In this document: positions 41,921 to 50,200 of the stretch, piece by piece
Layout: the number at the start of each line of letters is the position of its first letter
How positions within the stretch are numbered: position 1 is the first letter of the stretch
NCBI RefSeq assembly: GCF_021568775.1
Contig: NZ_JAKGSG010000029.1
Coordinates: forward strand, 62,001 to 126,000
Length of the DNA stretch: 64,000 nt
DNA from: Antribacter soli
GTDB lineage: Bacteria > Actinomycetota > Actinomycetes > Actinomycetales > Cellulomonadaceae
Reading direction: 5' to 3'
Translations under genes and position numbers: made by a program
The notes under the pieces: model-generated
Seen by the model: the letters and a program-made list of their open reading frames with translations, nothing else
Databases searched by the model: none
Told to the model about the DNA's origin: nothing

Positions 41921-44254
41921 TCATCCGACCTTGATCGCATAGGTCCGGCCGGCCACGGCCGGCCAGCTCCAGCGTGCGCGGCCGCGCGGCGCAGGCGCCG
42001 CCACCTCGGCCTCGATCGCCGCACCCGCGGAGTCGACCACCGACGGCCGAAGTCCCGCGTCCGCCTCGATCACCAGGTCGCCATCGGTCGCGGTGTGGAT
42101 GCGCGCGCTCGCCAGGACGCCAGAGGCCCATTCGAGGTCGACCGTACGGCCTCCCCGCGCGCGGAGACCGGACGCAGCTCCGGCGTGCCAGGACGCCGGA
42201 AGGGTCGGCAGCAAGGAGAGCGCTCCGTCATGGCTCTGCACCAGCAGCTCGGCCATCCCGGCGACGGCGCCCAGGTTCCCGTCGATCTGGAAGATCATGC
42301 CGCCGGGCCACGCGCCGTGCGGGTGCAGATCGAGCAGCGACGCCGAGCTGAGCTCGTCGACGAGGATCCCGATCGACCGCTCGGCGAGCTCCGCGTCGCG
42401 CAGTCGCGCGGCCAGGCAGAGCACCCAGGCCTGGCTCCAGCCCGTATACCCGCCGCCGTGCTCGAGGCGGTAGGCGAGCGCCCGTCGCACCGCCTCGAAC
42501 TCCGCGGGAGTCGCGGTCTCCGTGATGCGGGAGCCGGGGTAGGCGCCGTACAGGTGCGAGAGGTGCCGATGATCGAGCTCGCTGGGCAGCAGCGGCGGTG
42601 CCCACTCGCGAAGCCGGCCCCCGTCGTCGATCGCGGGCAGCCGGAGACGCGCGAGCGCCCTGCGGCAGCGGTCGGCGAGGTCGTCACTGTCGTCGAGGCG
42701 CTCGACGAGCCGGACATACCGGTCGAGCGCCTGCGAAGCGAGCTCTTGATCGAGCGTTGACCCGGCGGTCACGGTGCCGAGCTCTCCGCCTGCGACGAAC
42801 GGATGCTCGGGTGACGTCGACGGGCTCACGACGAGCTTGCCTTCGGCGTCCTCGACGAGCTGGTCGAGCGCGAACTCCACGACTGCTCGGGTGACCGGCA
42901 GCGCCACCGACCGAGCGAACTCGTCCGACCAGCGGAAGTCGAGACGGTCGCCGAGGTGCGCGGCGATCCAGGCCAGGCCGAACTGCCAGTTCGACCATTG
43001 CGGTTCGCCCTGCACGGGCGAGGTGAACCGCCAGATGTCCGTGTTGTGGTGCGTCGTCGCGCCCTCGGCCCCGTAGACCGCCGCCGCGACCGAGCGGCCG
43101 GCGTCCGCGAGGTCTCGGGCGAGGTCGAAGAGCGGCTCGTGCATCTCCGGCAGCGCGGTCGTCTCGGCGGCCCAGTAGTTCATCTCGACGTTGATGTTCG
43201 TCGTGTAGTTGGAGCTCCAGCCGGGACGGACGTCGACGTTCCAGATGCCCTGCAGGTTCGCCGCCTGGGTGCCCGGGCGGCTGGACGAGATGAGCAGGTA
43301 CCGTCCGAGGTCGAAGTACCGCTCGGCCGCCGTCGCCTGCGGCGTGCCCGACGCCGAGAGGTCGAGCTGCACGCGGTCGAAGAGCGCGGCGTAGTCCTCG
43401 ACGTGACGCCGTCGCAGCTCGGCGGGCTCCCGCCCGAGAGCGGCGCGGACGCGAGCGGTCGCCTCCTCCGCGAGGGCCTCGAGGTCGGCGCTCGGCCGCT
43501 CGCGCGCGCCGCGGAAGCCGCTCACCGCCGTGGCGACGAGCCGCCGGTCGCTCGTGACGGCCGCGGCGACCGCCCAGCCCATGCCGGCGTCGACCGTGCC
43601 ATCGGCGCCGGGCGCAGCCCGGTCGTACTCGACCGCGTCGGCGGCCGCGACGTAGTTCGGCAGCGCACGGCTCGGCGCGCGGCCGACGGCGACGAGCCAG
43701 TCGACGCCGCCGGAGGAGAACGACGTCACGTCGACGGGGTGCGGCGAGTCGAACTCGACGTCGATGACGAGCGGTTCACCCGCTCCGTGGGCCACGGCGA
43801 CGAGCACACCGTCAGGGGCACTCACGTACGCCTCCATCGACTCCGCCCCGGCGTCGATCCGGGTGGTCGCGGAGGCCAGGTCGAGCTGCCGCCGGTACGA
43901 CGCGGGCTCACCGTCCTGACCCCATCGCCAGCGCAGCCGCCCGAGGGGCTGGTACGCCTCCGTCCAGCTCTCGGCCTGGAGTTCTCGCGCCAGCCGGTCG
44001 GCCCGCGCGTGATCACCCGCGGCGACGGCAGCGCGCAGGTCGGCGACGGTCTCCGGGCGCACGTCGCGCCGAGGCGTCCCCTGCGGCCCACCCGACCAGA
44101 CCGTGTCGAGGTTCAGGTCGAACTCCTCGACTCCTGGCCGGCCGTGGACCGTCACGCCGAGCGACCCGTTGCCGAGCAGGAACGCCTCTGTGAACACGTC
44201 CGCCGGCCGTTCCAGGGTGATCACCCGAGCGTCGGACTGAAGTTCAGGGGGCAC
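41921..44254 (-). CDS. GH95 alpha-L-fucosidase family protein
   Basis: The 777-residue protein has the GH95 pattern: EAFLLGNGSLGVTVHGRPG, FDLNLDTVWSGGPQG, PLGRLRW, AANLQGIWNVDVRPGWSSNY, TNINVEMNYWAAE, and HRHLSHLYGAYPGSRI with a late FQIDGNLGAVAGMAELLVQS. No signal peptide. The GTG start has GAGGAG 5 nt upstream. GH95 enzymes are inverting alpha-1,2-fucosidases; some act on alpha-galactosides. With GH29 at 22-24 kb the window has two unrelated fucosidase families, fitting fucosylated xyloglucan use. Confidence 0.9.
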   Translation of the reverse strand: MPPELQSDARVITLERPADVFTEAFLLGNGSLGVTVHGRPGVEEFDLNLDTVWSGGPQGTPRRDVRPETVADLRAAVAAGDHARADRLARELQAESWTEAYQPLGRLRWRWGQDGEPASYRRQLDLASATTRIDAGAESMEAYVSAPDGVLVAVAHGAGEPLVIDVEFDSPHPVDVTSFSSGGVDWLVAVGRAPSRALPNYVAAADAVEYDRAAPGADGTVDAGMGWAVAAAVTSDRRLVATAVSGFRGARERPSADLEALAEEATARVRAALGREPAELRRRHVEDYAALFDRVQLDLSASGTPQATAAERYFDLGRYLLISSSRPGTQAANLQGIWNVDVRPGWSSNYTTNINVEMNYWAAETTALPEMHEPLFDLARDLADAGRSVAAAVYGAEGATTHHNTDIWRFTSPVQGEPQWSNWQFGLAWIAAHLGDRLDFRWSDEFARSVALPVTRAVVEFALDQLVEDAEGKLVVSPSTSPEHPFVAGGELGTVTAGSTLDQELASQALDRYVRLVERLDDSDDLADRCRRALARLRLPAIDDGGRLREWAPPLLPSELDHRHLSHLYGAYPGSRITETATPAEFEAVRRALAYRLEHGGGYTGWSQAWVLCLAARLRDAELAERSIGILVDELSSASLLDLHPHGAWPGGMIFQIDGNLGAVAGMAELLVQSHDGALSLLPTLPASWHAGAASGLRARGGRTVDLEWASGVLASARIHTATDGDLVIEADAGLRPSVVDSAGAAIEAEVAAPAPRGRARWSWPAVAGRTYAIKVG

Positions 44255-44278
44255 GATGTCTCCTCGTCGTCGCGGAAT

Positions 44279-44292
44279 CGTGAACCTTCACG
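44279..44292. promoter_or_regulatory. LacI-type operator CGTGAA-CC-TTCACG (GH95 promoter)
   Basis: Perfect 6-bp arms around CC, 25 nt upstream of the GH95 start. The lacI gene downstream in the same operon is the natural binder. Confidence 0.5.
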
Positions 44293-44413
44293 TTATCTGC
44301 GGCGGCCGCCCGGGGGCAAACGGCGCCGGGTGGAGCCGAACAGCCACCGCCCACCGGCGAGTTTGCAGGACCGAGAACTTGTTTTCGCATGCCCGAACTT
44401 CTAGGGTCGCGGT

Positions 44414-45349
44414 ATGCCCAGCACTCGCCGCGCTCGCGCCGTCCTCAGGTTCGCGCTCCCGCTCACGCTGATCGCGGGAGCGGTGTCCGGCTGCACCGCC
44501 TCGGCCCAGGGAAGCGGGGCGGACGACCGGCCGGTGGTGCTGACGACGTTCACGGTGCTCGCCGACGTCGCGCAGAACGTGGCCGGTGAGCACCTCCGGG
44601 TGGAGTCGATCACGAAGGCCGGCGCGGAGATCCACGGGTACGAGCCGACGCCGCGCGACATCGCGAGGGCGTCCGAGGCGGACCTGATCCTGGACAACGG
44701 GCTGAACCTCGAGTCGTGGTTCGAGCAGTTCGTCCAGTCGGTGGACGTGCCGCACGTGGTCGTGTCGGAAGGCGTCGAGGTACTGGACATCACCGGGGAC
44801 GCCTACGCCGGCAAGCCGAACCCGCACGCGTGGATGAGCCCGGTGAACGTTCAGATGTACGTCGACAACATGGTCGACGCGTTCAGCGACCTCGACCCGG
44901 AGCACGCCGACGCCTTCGAGGCCAACGGCGCGGCGTACAAGGCGGAGCTGCAAGAGGTGCAGGACGAGCTCGTCGCCGGGCTGTCCGCGCTGCCGGAGAA
45001 CGAGCGGGCGCTGGTGACCTGCGAAGGCGCGTTCTCCTACCTCGCCCGCGACGCGGGACTGACCGAGCGGTACATCTGGCCGGTGAACGCCGAGCAGCAG
45101 GCCACCCCGCAGCAGATCACCTCGGCCATCGAGTTCGTCCGGGCCGACGACGTCCCGGCTGTGTTCTGCGAGTCGACGGTCTCGGACAAGCCGATGCAGC
45201 AGGTCGTCGAGGCGACCGGTGCGGCCTTCGGCGGCACCCTCTACGTCGACTCCCTCTCCGAGGCCGACGGGCCGGTGCCGACCTACCTCGACCTGATCCG
45301 CTACGACTCCACGACGATCATCGACGCCCTCACCGGAGGCGACGCATGA
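44414..45349 (+). CDS. Mn/Zn ABC transporter substrate-binding lipoprotein
   Basis: The 311-residue protein has a basic N-terminus, a hydrophobic stretch and lipobox VSGC (Cys near 27). It has cluster A-I metal-binding positions: EIHGYEPTPRD, NPHAWMSPVNVQM, TCEGAFSYLARDAGL and VDSLSE near the C-terminus. This His/His/Glu/Asp set is typical of Mn-type (PsaA/SitA) proteins rather than zinc proteins with a histidine-rich loop, which is absent. The ABC genes follow by 4-nt overlaps. Confidence 0.9.
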   Translation: MPSTRRARAVLRFALPLTLIAGAVSGCTASAQGSGADDRPVVLTTFTVLADVAQNVAGEHLRVESITKAGAEIHGYEPTPRDIARASEADLILDNGLNLESWFEQFVQSVDVPHVVVSEGVEVLDITGDAYAGKPNPHAWMSPVNVQMYVDNMVDAFSDLDPEHADAFEANGAAYKAELQEVQDELVAGLSALPENERALVTCEGAFSYLARDAGLTERYIWPVNAEQQATPQQITSAIEFVRADDVPAVFCESTVSDKPMQQVVEATGAAFGGTLYVDSLSEADGPVPTYLDLIRYDSTTIIDALTGGDA

Positions 45350-46110
45350 CCACCGCGATCCAGACCGCCGCGATCCAGATGGAGGACGTCGTCGTCCGCT
45401 ACGGCGAGGTGCTGGCCCTCGACGGCGTGTCCCTGAGCGTCCAACCGGGGCGGGTGACCGGGCTGATCGGGATGAACGGCTCCGGCAAGTCGACGCTGTT
45501 CAAGACGATCATGGGCATGGTCCGCCCCGACCGCGGGCGCGTCCTGATCGACGGTGCCGACCCGGCCGTGGCACGCCGACAGGGCCTGGTCGGATACGTG
45601 CCGCAGAGCGAGGACGTCGACTGGGCCTTCCCCGTCTCCGTCCGTGACGTCGTCATGATGGGCCGCTACGGGCGCCAGGGCCCCACCCGGCGGGCCCACC
45701 CGGCCGACCACGCCGCCGTCGCCGAGGCCCTGGACCGGGTCGAGCTCACCGCCTACGCCGACCGACAGATCGGACAGCTCTCCGGCGGGCAGCGCAAGCG
45801 CGCGTTCGTCGCCCGCGGCATCGCCCAGGACGCCCGGGTCCTGCTGCTGGACGAGCCCTTCGCCGGGGTCGACAAACGCTCCGAGGCCACCATCGTCCGG
45901 CTGCTCAAGGAGCTGGCGGCCGACGGCCGGACGATCCTGGTGTCCACCCATGACCTGCACGCTCTCCCGAGGCTGGCCGACGAGGCCGTGCTGCTTCTCC
46001 ACCGGATCCTGTTCCACGGCGGGGTGTCCGAGGCGCTGCGGCCCGAGAACCTCGCCCGCGCGTTCGGCCTCGACGGCGTCGACGTGCTCGACCACGGAGA
46101 CTCCGCATGA
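45346..46110 (+). CDS. Mn/Zn ABC transporter ATP-binding protein
   Basis: The 254-residue ATPase has Walker A GMNGSGKSTLFKTIMG, signature LSGGQRKRAFVARGIAQ, Walker B VLLLDEPFAGVDKRSE and the switch His in STHDLHALPR. VPQSEDVDWAFPVSVRDVVMMGRYG is typical of metal-cation (MntB/SitB) ATPases. Its ATG overlaps the binding-protein stop by 4 nt, and its stop overlaps the permease start. Confidence 0.92.
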   Translation: MTTAIQTAAIQMEDVVVRYGEVLALDGVSLSVQPGRVTGLIGMNGSGKSTLFKTIMGMVRPDRGRVLIDGADPAVARRQGLVGYVPQSEDVDWAFPVSVRDVVMMGRYGRQGPTRRAHPADHAAVAEALDRVELTAYADRQIGQLSGGQRKRAFVARGIAQDARVLLLDEPFAGVDKRSEATIVRLLKELAADGRTILVSTHDLHALPRLADEAVLLLHRILFHGGVSEALRPENLARAFGLDGVDVLDHGDSA

Positions 46111-46970
46111 GCCCCCTCGACCTGCTGCTGGAGCCGCTGCAGTACGACTTCATGGTCCGTGCGCTCACGACGACGGTGATCGCCGCCGTCGTGTGCGCGC
46201 TGCTGTCGTGCTGGCTCGTCCTGGTGGGCTGGTCGCTGATGGGCGACGCCGTCTCCCACGCCGTCCTGCCCGGTGTCGTCATCGCCTACGTCCTCGGCGC
46301 CCCGTTCGCGCTCGGTGCCCTCGTGTTCGGGTTCCTCGCCGTCGCCCTGATCGGCGCGATCCGCGGCACGAGCCGCGTCAAGGAAGACGCCGCGATCGGG
46401 ATCGTGTTCACCACCCTGTTCGCGCTCGGCCTCGTCCTCATCTCCGTCACGCCGAGCCAGACAGACCTGAACCACATCATCTTCGGCAACATCCTCGGCG
46501 TCTCCACCGCGGACCTCGTCCAGATCGCAGTCCTCGCCACCATCGCGTTCGCGGTCCTGGTCCTCAAACGCCGCGACCTGACGCTGTACGCGTTCGACCC
46601 CATGCACGCCCACGCCATCGGGCTCTCGCCCCGGTTCCTCGGGGCACTGCTGCTCGGGCTCCTCGCCCTGACCGCGGTCGTCGCCCTCCAGGTGGTCGGG
46701 GTGATCCTGGTCGTCGCGATGCTGATCATCCCCGGCGCCACCGCGTACCTCCTCACCGACCGGTTCGGGCACATGCTCGTGATCGCCCCGGTGATGTCGG
46801 CGGTCTGCTCGGTGGTAGGGATCTACCTCAGCTACTGGCTCGACGCCGCCTCCGGCGGGCTTGTCGTCGTCGTGCAGGGCGCGGCGTTCTCGCTCGTCTA
46901 CGTGTTCGCACCCCGCCACGGACTGCTCGGCAAGCACCTCACGGCCCGACGGCGGACGGTCACCGCATGA
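46107..46970 (+). CDS. Mn/Zn ABC transporter permease
   Basis: The 287-residue protein has about eight hydrophobic helices and is of the ABC-3 family. It contains GDAVSHAVLPGVVIAYVLG (metal-permease signature) and GVILVVAMLIIPGATAYLLTD. Cytoplasmic membrane. Start overlaps the ATPase stop by 4 nt. Confidence 0.92.
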   Translation: MSPLDLLLEPLQYDFMVRALTTTVIAAVVCALLSCWLVLVGWSLMGDAVSHAVLPGVVIAYVLGAPFALGALVFGFLAVALIGAIRGTSRVKEDAAIGIVFTTLFALGLVLISVTPSQTDLNHIIFGNILGVSTADLVQIAVLATIAFAVLVLKRRDLTLYAFDPMHAHAIGLSPRFLGALLLGLLALTAVVALQVVGVILVVAMLIIPGATAYLLTDRFGHMLVIAPVMSAVCSVVGIYLSYWLDAASGGLVVVVQGAAFSLVYVFAPRHGLLGKHLTARRRTVTA

Positions 46971-47056
46971 ACGGGATCACCCACACCGCTCCCCCAGTCG
47001 TCACGCCGTCGTGGCAGCATGGGCCCGCCCGACAACCGACCCCCAGGAGGCCTGCA

Positions 47057-47290
47057 GTGTCCGATCGTCCGACCGCCCCCGAGAGCGACGCCGCAGAGCT
47101 CGCGGCGACCTTCGACGAGTTCGACTCCGACGGCGACGGCCTCATCACGGTCGCCGAGTTCCGCCTCGCGATGCAGGGCCGTGGCGAGACGGTCACCGAC
47201 GCGGAGCTGGACCAGATCTTCGCGACCGCCGACCACGACGGCGACGGCGCCATCGGCCTCGCTGAGTTCACCGAGGCCTGGTACGCCTGA
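47057..47290 (+). CDS. Two-EF-hand calcium-binding protein
   Basis: The 77-residue protein has two EF-hand loops: DSDGDGLITVAEF near residue 25 and DHDGDGAIGLAEF near 61, both with full D-x-D-x-D-G pattern and terminal E. The GTG at 47057 has AGGAGG 6 nt upstream. Actinobacteria have small calcium-binding proteins of this type (calerythrin/CabD-like). It follows the metal-permease stop by 86 nt and may be cotranscribed, raising a link between calcium and manganese handling. Confidence 0.87.
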   Translation: MSDRPTAPESDAAELAATFDEFDSDGDGLITVAEFRLAMQGRGETVTDAELDQIFATADHDGDGAIGLAEFTEAWYA

Positions 47291-47350
47291 CGCCGACGCC
47301 GGTGGCGCCCCGTCGGTCGCCGACCCGGGAGCGCGCCGGGCGCTGATCAC

Positions 47351-47384
47351 AGAAGGCCCCTGATCTTCGGATCGGGGGCCTTCT
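47351..47384 (+). terminator. UUCG-loop terminator after EF-hand gene
   Basis: AGAAGGCCCCTGATC and GATCGGGGGCCTTCT form 15-bp arms with one G-U wobble closed by TTCG, 60 nt after the EF-hand stop. Confidence 0.85.
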
Positions 47385-47385
47385 G

Positions 47386-47613
47386 AGTGTCCCTGTCGAA
47401 CCAGGCAACGACAGCGCCGGGATGATGGCCGACCTGGTCGACCTGGACGTCTATGCGATCGAGGCCGCGACCCGTATCCGGAGGCGTACGAGGCCACCGT
47501 GCAACGCAATGTCCGCGAGCAGGAGGCCGACGCCCGTCCAGGGCGAAGAGGCCGGGCAGGCCCGGCCCGACGTCGAGGCCTGGCTACGTCGGGTGGGCCT
47601 GCGGCCGCCGTAG
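47386..47613 (+). pseudogene. Decayed flavodoxin-like gene
   Basis: One frame reads GNDSAGMMADLVDLDVYAIEAA. After a one-base deletion near 47469 the next frame continues DPYPEAYEATVQRNVREQEADARP. Further on, the first frame gives VEAWLRRVGLRPP and a stop. The IEAADPYP...YEATVQRNVREQxADARP block and WLRR-GL end are typical of flavodoxin-family (pfam Flavodoxin_4-like) proteins. The N-terminal FMN-binding loop and about 100 core residues are missing, so this is a remnant. Confidence 0.7.
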
Positions 47614-47651
47614 TTCGCGAGCAGGAGGGGCAGCCATTGTCCCACCGTGGC

Positions 47652-48152
47652 TCAGCCGGCAGGGCGGGCTTCGCCCTCGCGGGCGAGCCGCTCGAGCAGC
47701 GCCGACAGCCGATACGGCATGACCTGCTCCAGCGCCACGGACGTGCTGGTTCTCTGCACCCCTGGCGCGGCGGTGATCGCAGCGGTGACGCTCCGGAGGC
47801 CGGCGGCGTCCCGCGCGACCACACGGGCCAGGAGGTCGGCATCGCCGGTGGTCGCATGCACTTCGATCACCTCGGGGATGTCCGCGAGCGCATCGTAGGC
47901 GGCCCGTGCTTCGGCCTGGCTCAGCGAGATCGCCACGAACGCCGTGAGCCCGCGGCCGAGCGCTTCGGGCGCCAGCCGGCGGCTGACGTCGCCGAGCGCG
48001 TGCGACTTCTCGAGGCGGCGCAGCCTGGCGTGAACGGTGTTCCGTGCGACACCGAGCGTGCGGGCGAGCGAGACCACGGACGCTTCCGGGTCTTCGTCGA
48101 GGGCGAGCAGCAGGCGCGCATCCAGTGGATCCAGCTGGTAGGTGCTGGTCAT
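47652..48152 (-). CDS. Lrp/AsnC family transcriptional regulator
   Basis: The 166-residue protein has an N-terminal helix-turn-helix (LDARLLLALDEDPEASVVSL; VARNTVHARLRRLEKSHALG). A C-terminal RAM domain follows (AFVAISLSQAEARAAYDALA; VIEVHATTGDADLLARVVAR). AGAGGTGGC lies just upstream of the ATG. It is divergent from an aminotransferase gene, a common Lrp arrangement, and probably responds to an amino acid. Confidence 0.9.
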   Translation of the reverse strand: MTSTYQLDPLDARLLLALDEDPEASVVSLARTLGVARNTVHARLRRLEKSHALGDVSRRLAPEALGRGLTAFVAISLSQAEARAAYDALADIPEVIEVHATTGDADLLARVVARDAAGLRSVTAAITAAPGVQRTSTSVALEQVMPYRLSALLERLAREGEARPAG

Positions 48153-48244
48153 TCTGCCACCTCTCCTGGGAAGTAATGAGCAATCTGCCATGTCCGTCAA
48201 GGCACAGTTGCGCAGAAGTCTATTCGACCCACATTGTGAAGAGC

Positions 48245-49339
48245 ATGGCGTACACGACCAACACGCAGCCGGCCCTGCGTTCCCTCGTCCACGAGCTGCC
48301 CGCGTATGCGGCGGGCCGACGCGCGACCGACGCGACCATCGCCGCCCTCGCCTCCAACGAGAGTCACTACGACCCACTGCCCTCCGTGCTGGACGTGGTC
48401 GACACCGCCGCGAGGCGCATGAACCGGTACCCCGACAGCGCGGCACTGGCGCTGCGCACCGGGATCGCGGCTGCGCTCGGCGTCGTCCCCGAGGAGGTCG
48501 TCGTCGGCCCGGGGAGTCTTGGCGTTCTGCAGCAGATCATCGCCGCCGTCTGCGACCCGGGTGACGAGATCGTCTTCGCCTGGCGGTCCTTCGAGGCCTA
48601 TCCGGTCCTCGCGTCGCTGGCAGCGGCGCGATCGGTGATGGTGCCGCTGGCCGCCGACGAGTCTCACGACCTGGAGGCGATGGCGGCCGCGGTCACCGAG
48701 CGCACCAAGGTGATCCTGGTGTGCACGCCGAACAACCCGACCGGGGCTACTGTCAAGCACGGTCGCATGTCGGAGTTCCTCGACTCCGTGCCCGCGCACG
48801 TCCTGGTGGTCATCGACGAGGCCTACGTGGAGTTCGTGGCCGAGAAGGAAGCGCTCGACGCGCTGGCGCTCTTCCGTGCGCACCCGAACGTCTGCGTGTT
48901 GCGCACCTTCTCCAAGGCGCACGGTCTGGCCGGCCTGCGAGTCGGCTTCGCCGTCGCGCACACGGAGCTCGCCGATGGGCTGCGCCGCGTCGGCCTGCCG
49001 TTCGCGGTCACCGCGCTTGCGCAGGAGGCGGCCCTCGCCTCGCTGCAGGCGACGAGGGAGCTGCACGAGCGCGTCGCGCTCGTGGTCGCCGAGCGCGACC
49101 GCGTGGCGGACGCTCTCCGGCGTGCGGGCTGGGCTGTGATCGCAGGACAGGCGAACTTCGTCTGGCTGCGCGCCGACGACACGCTCCGGGAACTGATCGT
49201 CGATCACCTCGAGAGGAACGACATCCTGGTCAGGGGCTATCGGGGCGACGGGGTCCGCATCTCGCTGGCAGACGGCCCCACGAACGACCACGTGATCGCC
49301 GCGCTCGGCGACCGCAGCAGCTTTGAGGCCGCCCGATGA
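48245..49339 (+). CDS. Histidinol-phosphate/aromatic aminotransferase family protein
   Basis: The 364-residue class I/II PLP enzyme has ALASNESHYDPLPSVL, CTPNNPTGATV, VVIDEAYVEFVAEKE and RTFSKAHGLAGLRVGFAVA, where Lys binds PLP. The HisC-like layout occurs in HisC and in the phenylalanine/aromatic aminotransferase Pat. No his genes are nearby; the divergent Lrp regulator and downstream YitT protein point to amino-acid metabolism other than histidine biosynthesis. The ATG at 48245 gives the usual HisC-family N-terminus. A GTG at 48236 is possible. Confidence 0.85.
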   Translation: MAYTTNTQPALRSLVHELPAYAAGRRATDATIAALASNESHYDPLPSVLDVVDTAARRMNRYPDSAALALRTGIAAALGVVPEEVVVGPGSLGVLQQIIAAVCDPGDEIVFAWRSFEAYPVLASLAAARSVMVPLAADESHDLEAMAAAVTERTKVILVCTPNNPTGATVKHGRMSEFLDSVPAHVLVVIDEAYVEFVAEKEALDALALFRAHPNVCVLRTFSKAHGLAGLRVGFAVAHTELADGLRRVGLPFAVTALAQEAALASLQATRELHERVALVVAERDRVADALRRAGWAVIAGQANFVWLRADDTLRELIVDHLERNDILVRGYRGDGVRISLADGPTNDHVIAALGDRSSFEAAR

Positions 49340-49980
49340 GCACCAGGACGTGGCGTGGCTCTCGCACCACCGCGCGCGACGCCGGCCCGGTCCCCCACAG
49401 CCTGCTCGAGGATGTGCTGGGCTTGCTGGTCGGCACCTTCGTGGTGAGCCTCGGGCTGGTCATCCTTCGCGCCGGATCGCTCGTGACCGGCGGCACGGCG
49501 GGCCTGTCGCTGCTGCTCAGCCAGGCTTTCCCGGTTCCGTTCGGGCTGGTGTTCGCAACCGTCAACCTGCCGTTCTTCCTGCTCGCCGTCCGGGGGAAGG
49601 GATGGAAGTTCAGCATCTACAGCGCGGTGGCGATCGCGCTGGTGTCGGCGATGTCGAGCCTGCACACGCTGTTCGTCCCGCTCACCGTCATCTCGCCCCT
49701 GTATGCAGCCGCAGCAGGGAACATCCTGTGTGGCGTCGGCCTGATCGCGTTGTTCCGGCACACAGCGAGCCTCGGCGGGTTCAACATCGTCGCACTTGTC
49801 ATGCAGGACCGGTTCGGCACGCGGGCCGGGTACGTCCTCATGGTGCTCGACTCGGCCGTGATCGCCTCCTCCCTCCTTCTCGCAGCGCCCCTCACCGTCG
49901 TCGTGTCGGCGGCGGGCGCGGTGCTGCTCAATCTGATCCTGGCCATCAACCATCGGCCAGGGCGGTACACGGGGTCGTAG
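49336..49980 (+). CDS. YitT/YczE family membrane protein
   Basis: The 214-residue integral membrane protein has about five to six hydrophobic helices (GLLVGTFVVSLGLVILRAGS; TGGTAGLSLLLSQAF; YAAAAGNILCGVGLIALFRH; TASLGGFNIVALVMQDRFG). The TGGTxGL and SLGG motifs match the YitT (DUF161) family. Its start overlaps the aminotransferase stop by 4 nt, so it may transport or export an amino acid or keto acid. Substrate unknown. Confidence 0.8.
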   Translation: MSTRTWRGSRTTARDAGPVPHSLLEDVLGLLVGTFVVSLGLVILRAGSLVTGGTAGLSLLLSQAFPVPFGLVFATVNLPFFLLAVRGKGWKFSIYSAVAIALVSAMSSLHTLFVPLTVISPLYAAAAGNILCGVGLIALFRHTASLGGFNIVALVMQDRFGTRAGYVLMVLDSAVIASSLLLAAPLTVVVSAAGAVLLNLILAINHRPGRYTGS

Positions 49981-50010
49981 GCGGGCGTCAGTCGGGCGCC
50001 GATGTGCCTG

Positions 50011-50030
50011 GCAGCGAACCGGTTCGCTGC
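50011..50030. promoter_or_regulatory. Palindrome GCAGCGAACCGGTTCGCTGC
   Basis: Perfect 20-bp palindrome whose central 18 bp is identical to the site at 62064-62081 and matches 62015-62034. It lies 31 nt after the YitT stop and about 170 nt before a GH43 gene. The regulator at 62134 is the likely binder. Confidence 0.6.
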
Positions 50031-50121
50031 ACCGTGGCGCACCTCCCGGTGGCCGGTCAAGCGAGCGGGTTCGCGCGTCGTCGTTCCGTGACTGCGAGCG
50101 GACGACCTTCCCCTCGCGTGG

Positions 50122-50135
50122 TGTGAGCGCTAACA
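50122..50135. promoter_or_regulatory. LacI-type operator TGTGAGCGCTAACA (GH43 promoter)
   Basis: One mismatch from the perfect palindrome TGTTAGCGCTAACA at 33092-33105 before GH62. It lies 66 nt upstream of the GH43 start. Confidence 0.6.
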
Positions 50136-50200
50136 TCAGGGCGTTTGTGCACGTCGGGCGCTGACGCCCGTGTTCCGCAAGGTCCTCGAGGGAGAGAACC

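Noticed and set aside
44374-44400. GTT-N3-GCATGC-N3-AAC-like imperfect palindrome before the Mn/Zn transporter
   Set aside because: The arms have too many mismatches (12 of 18 positions) and do not match known MntR, Zur or DtxR sites well enough.
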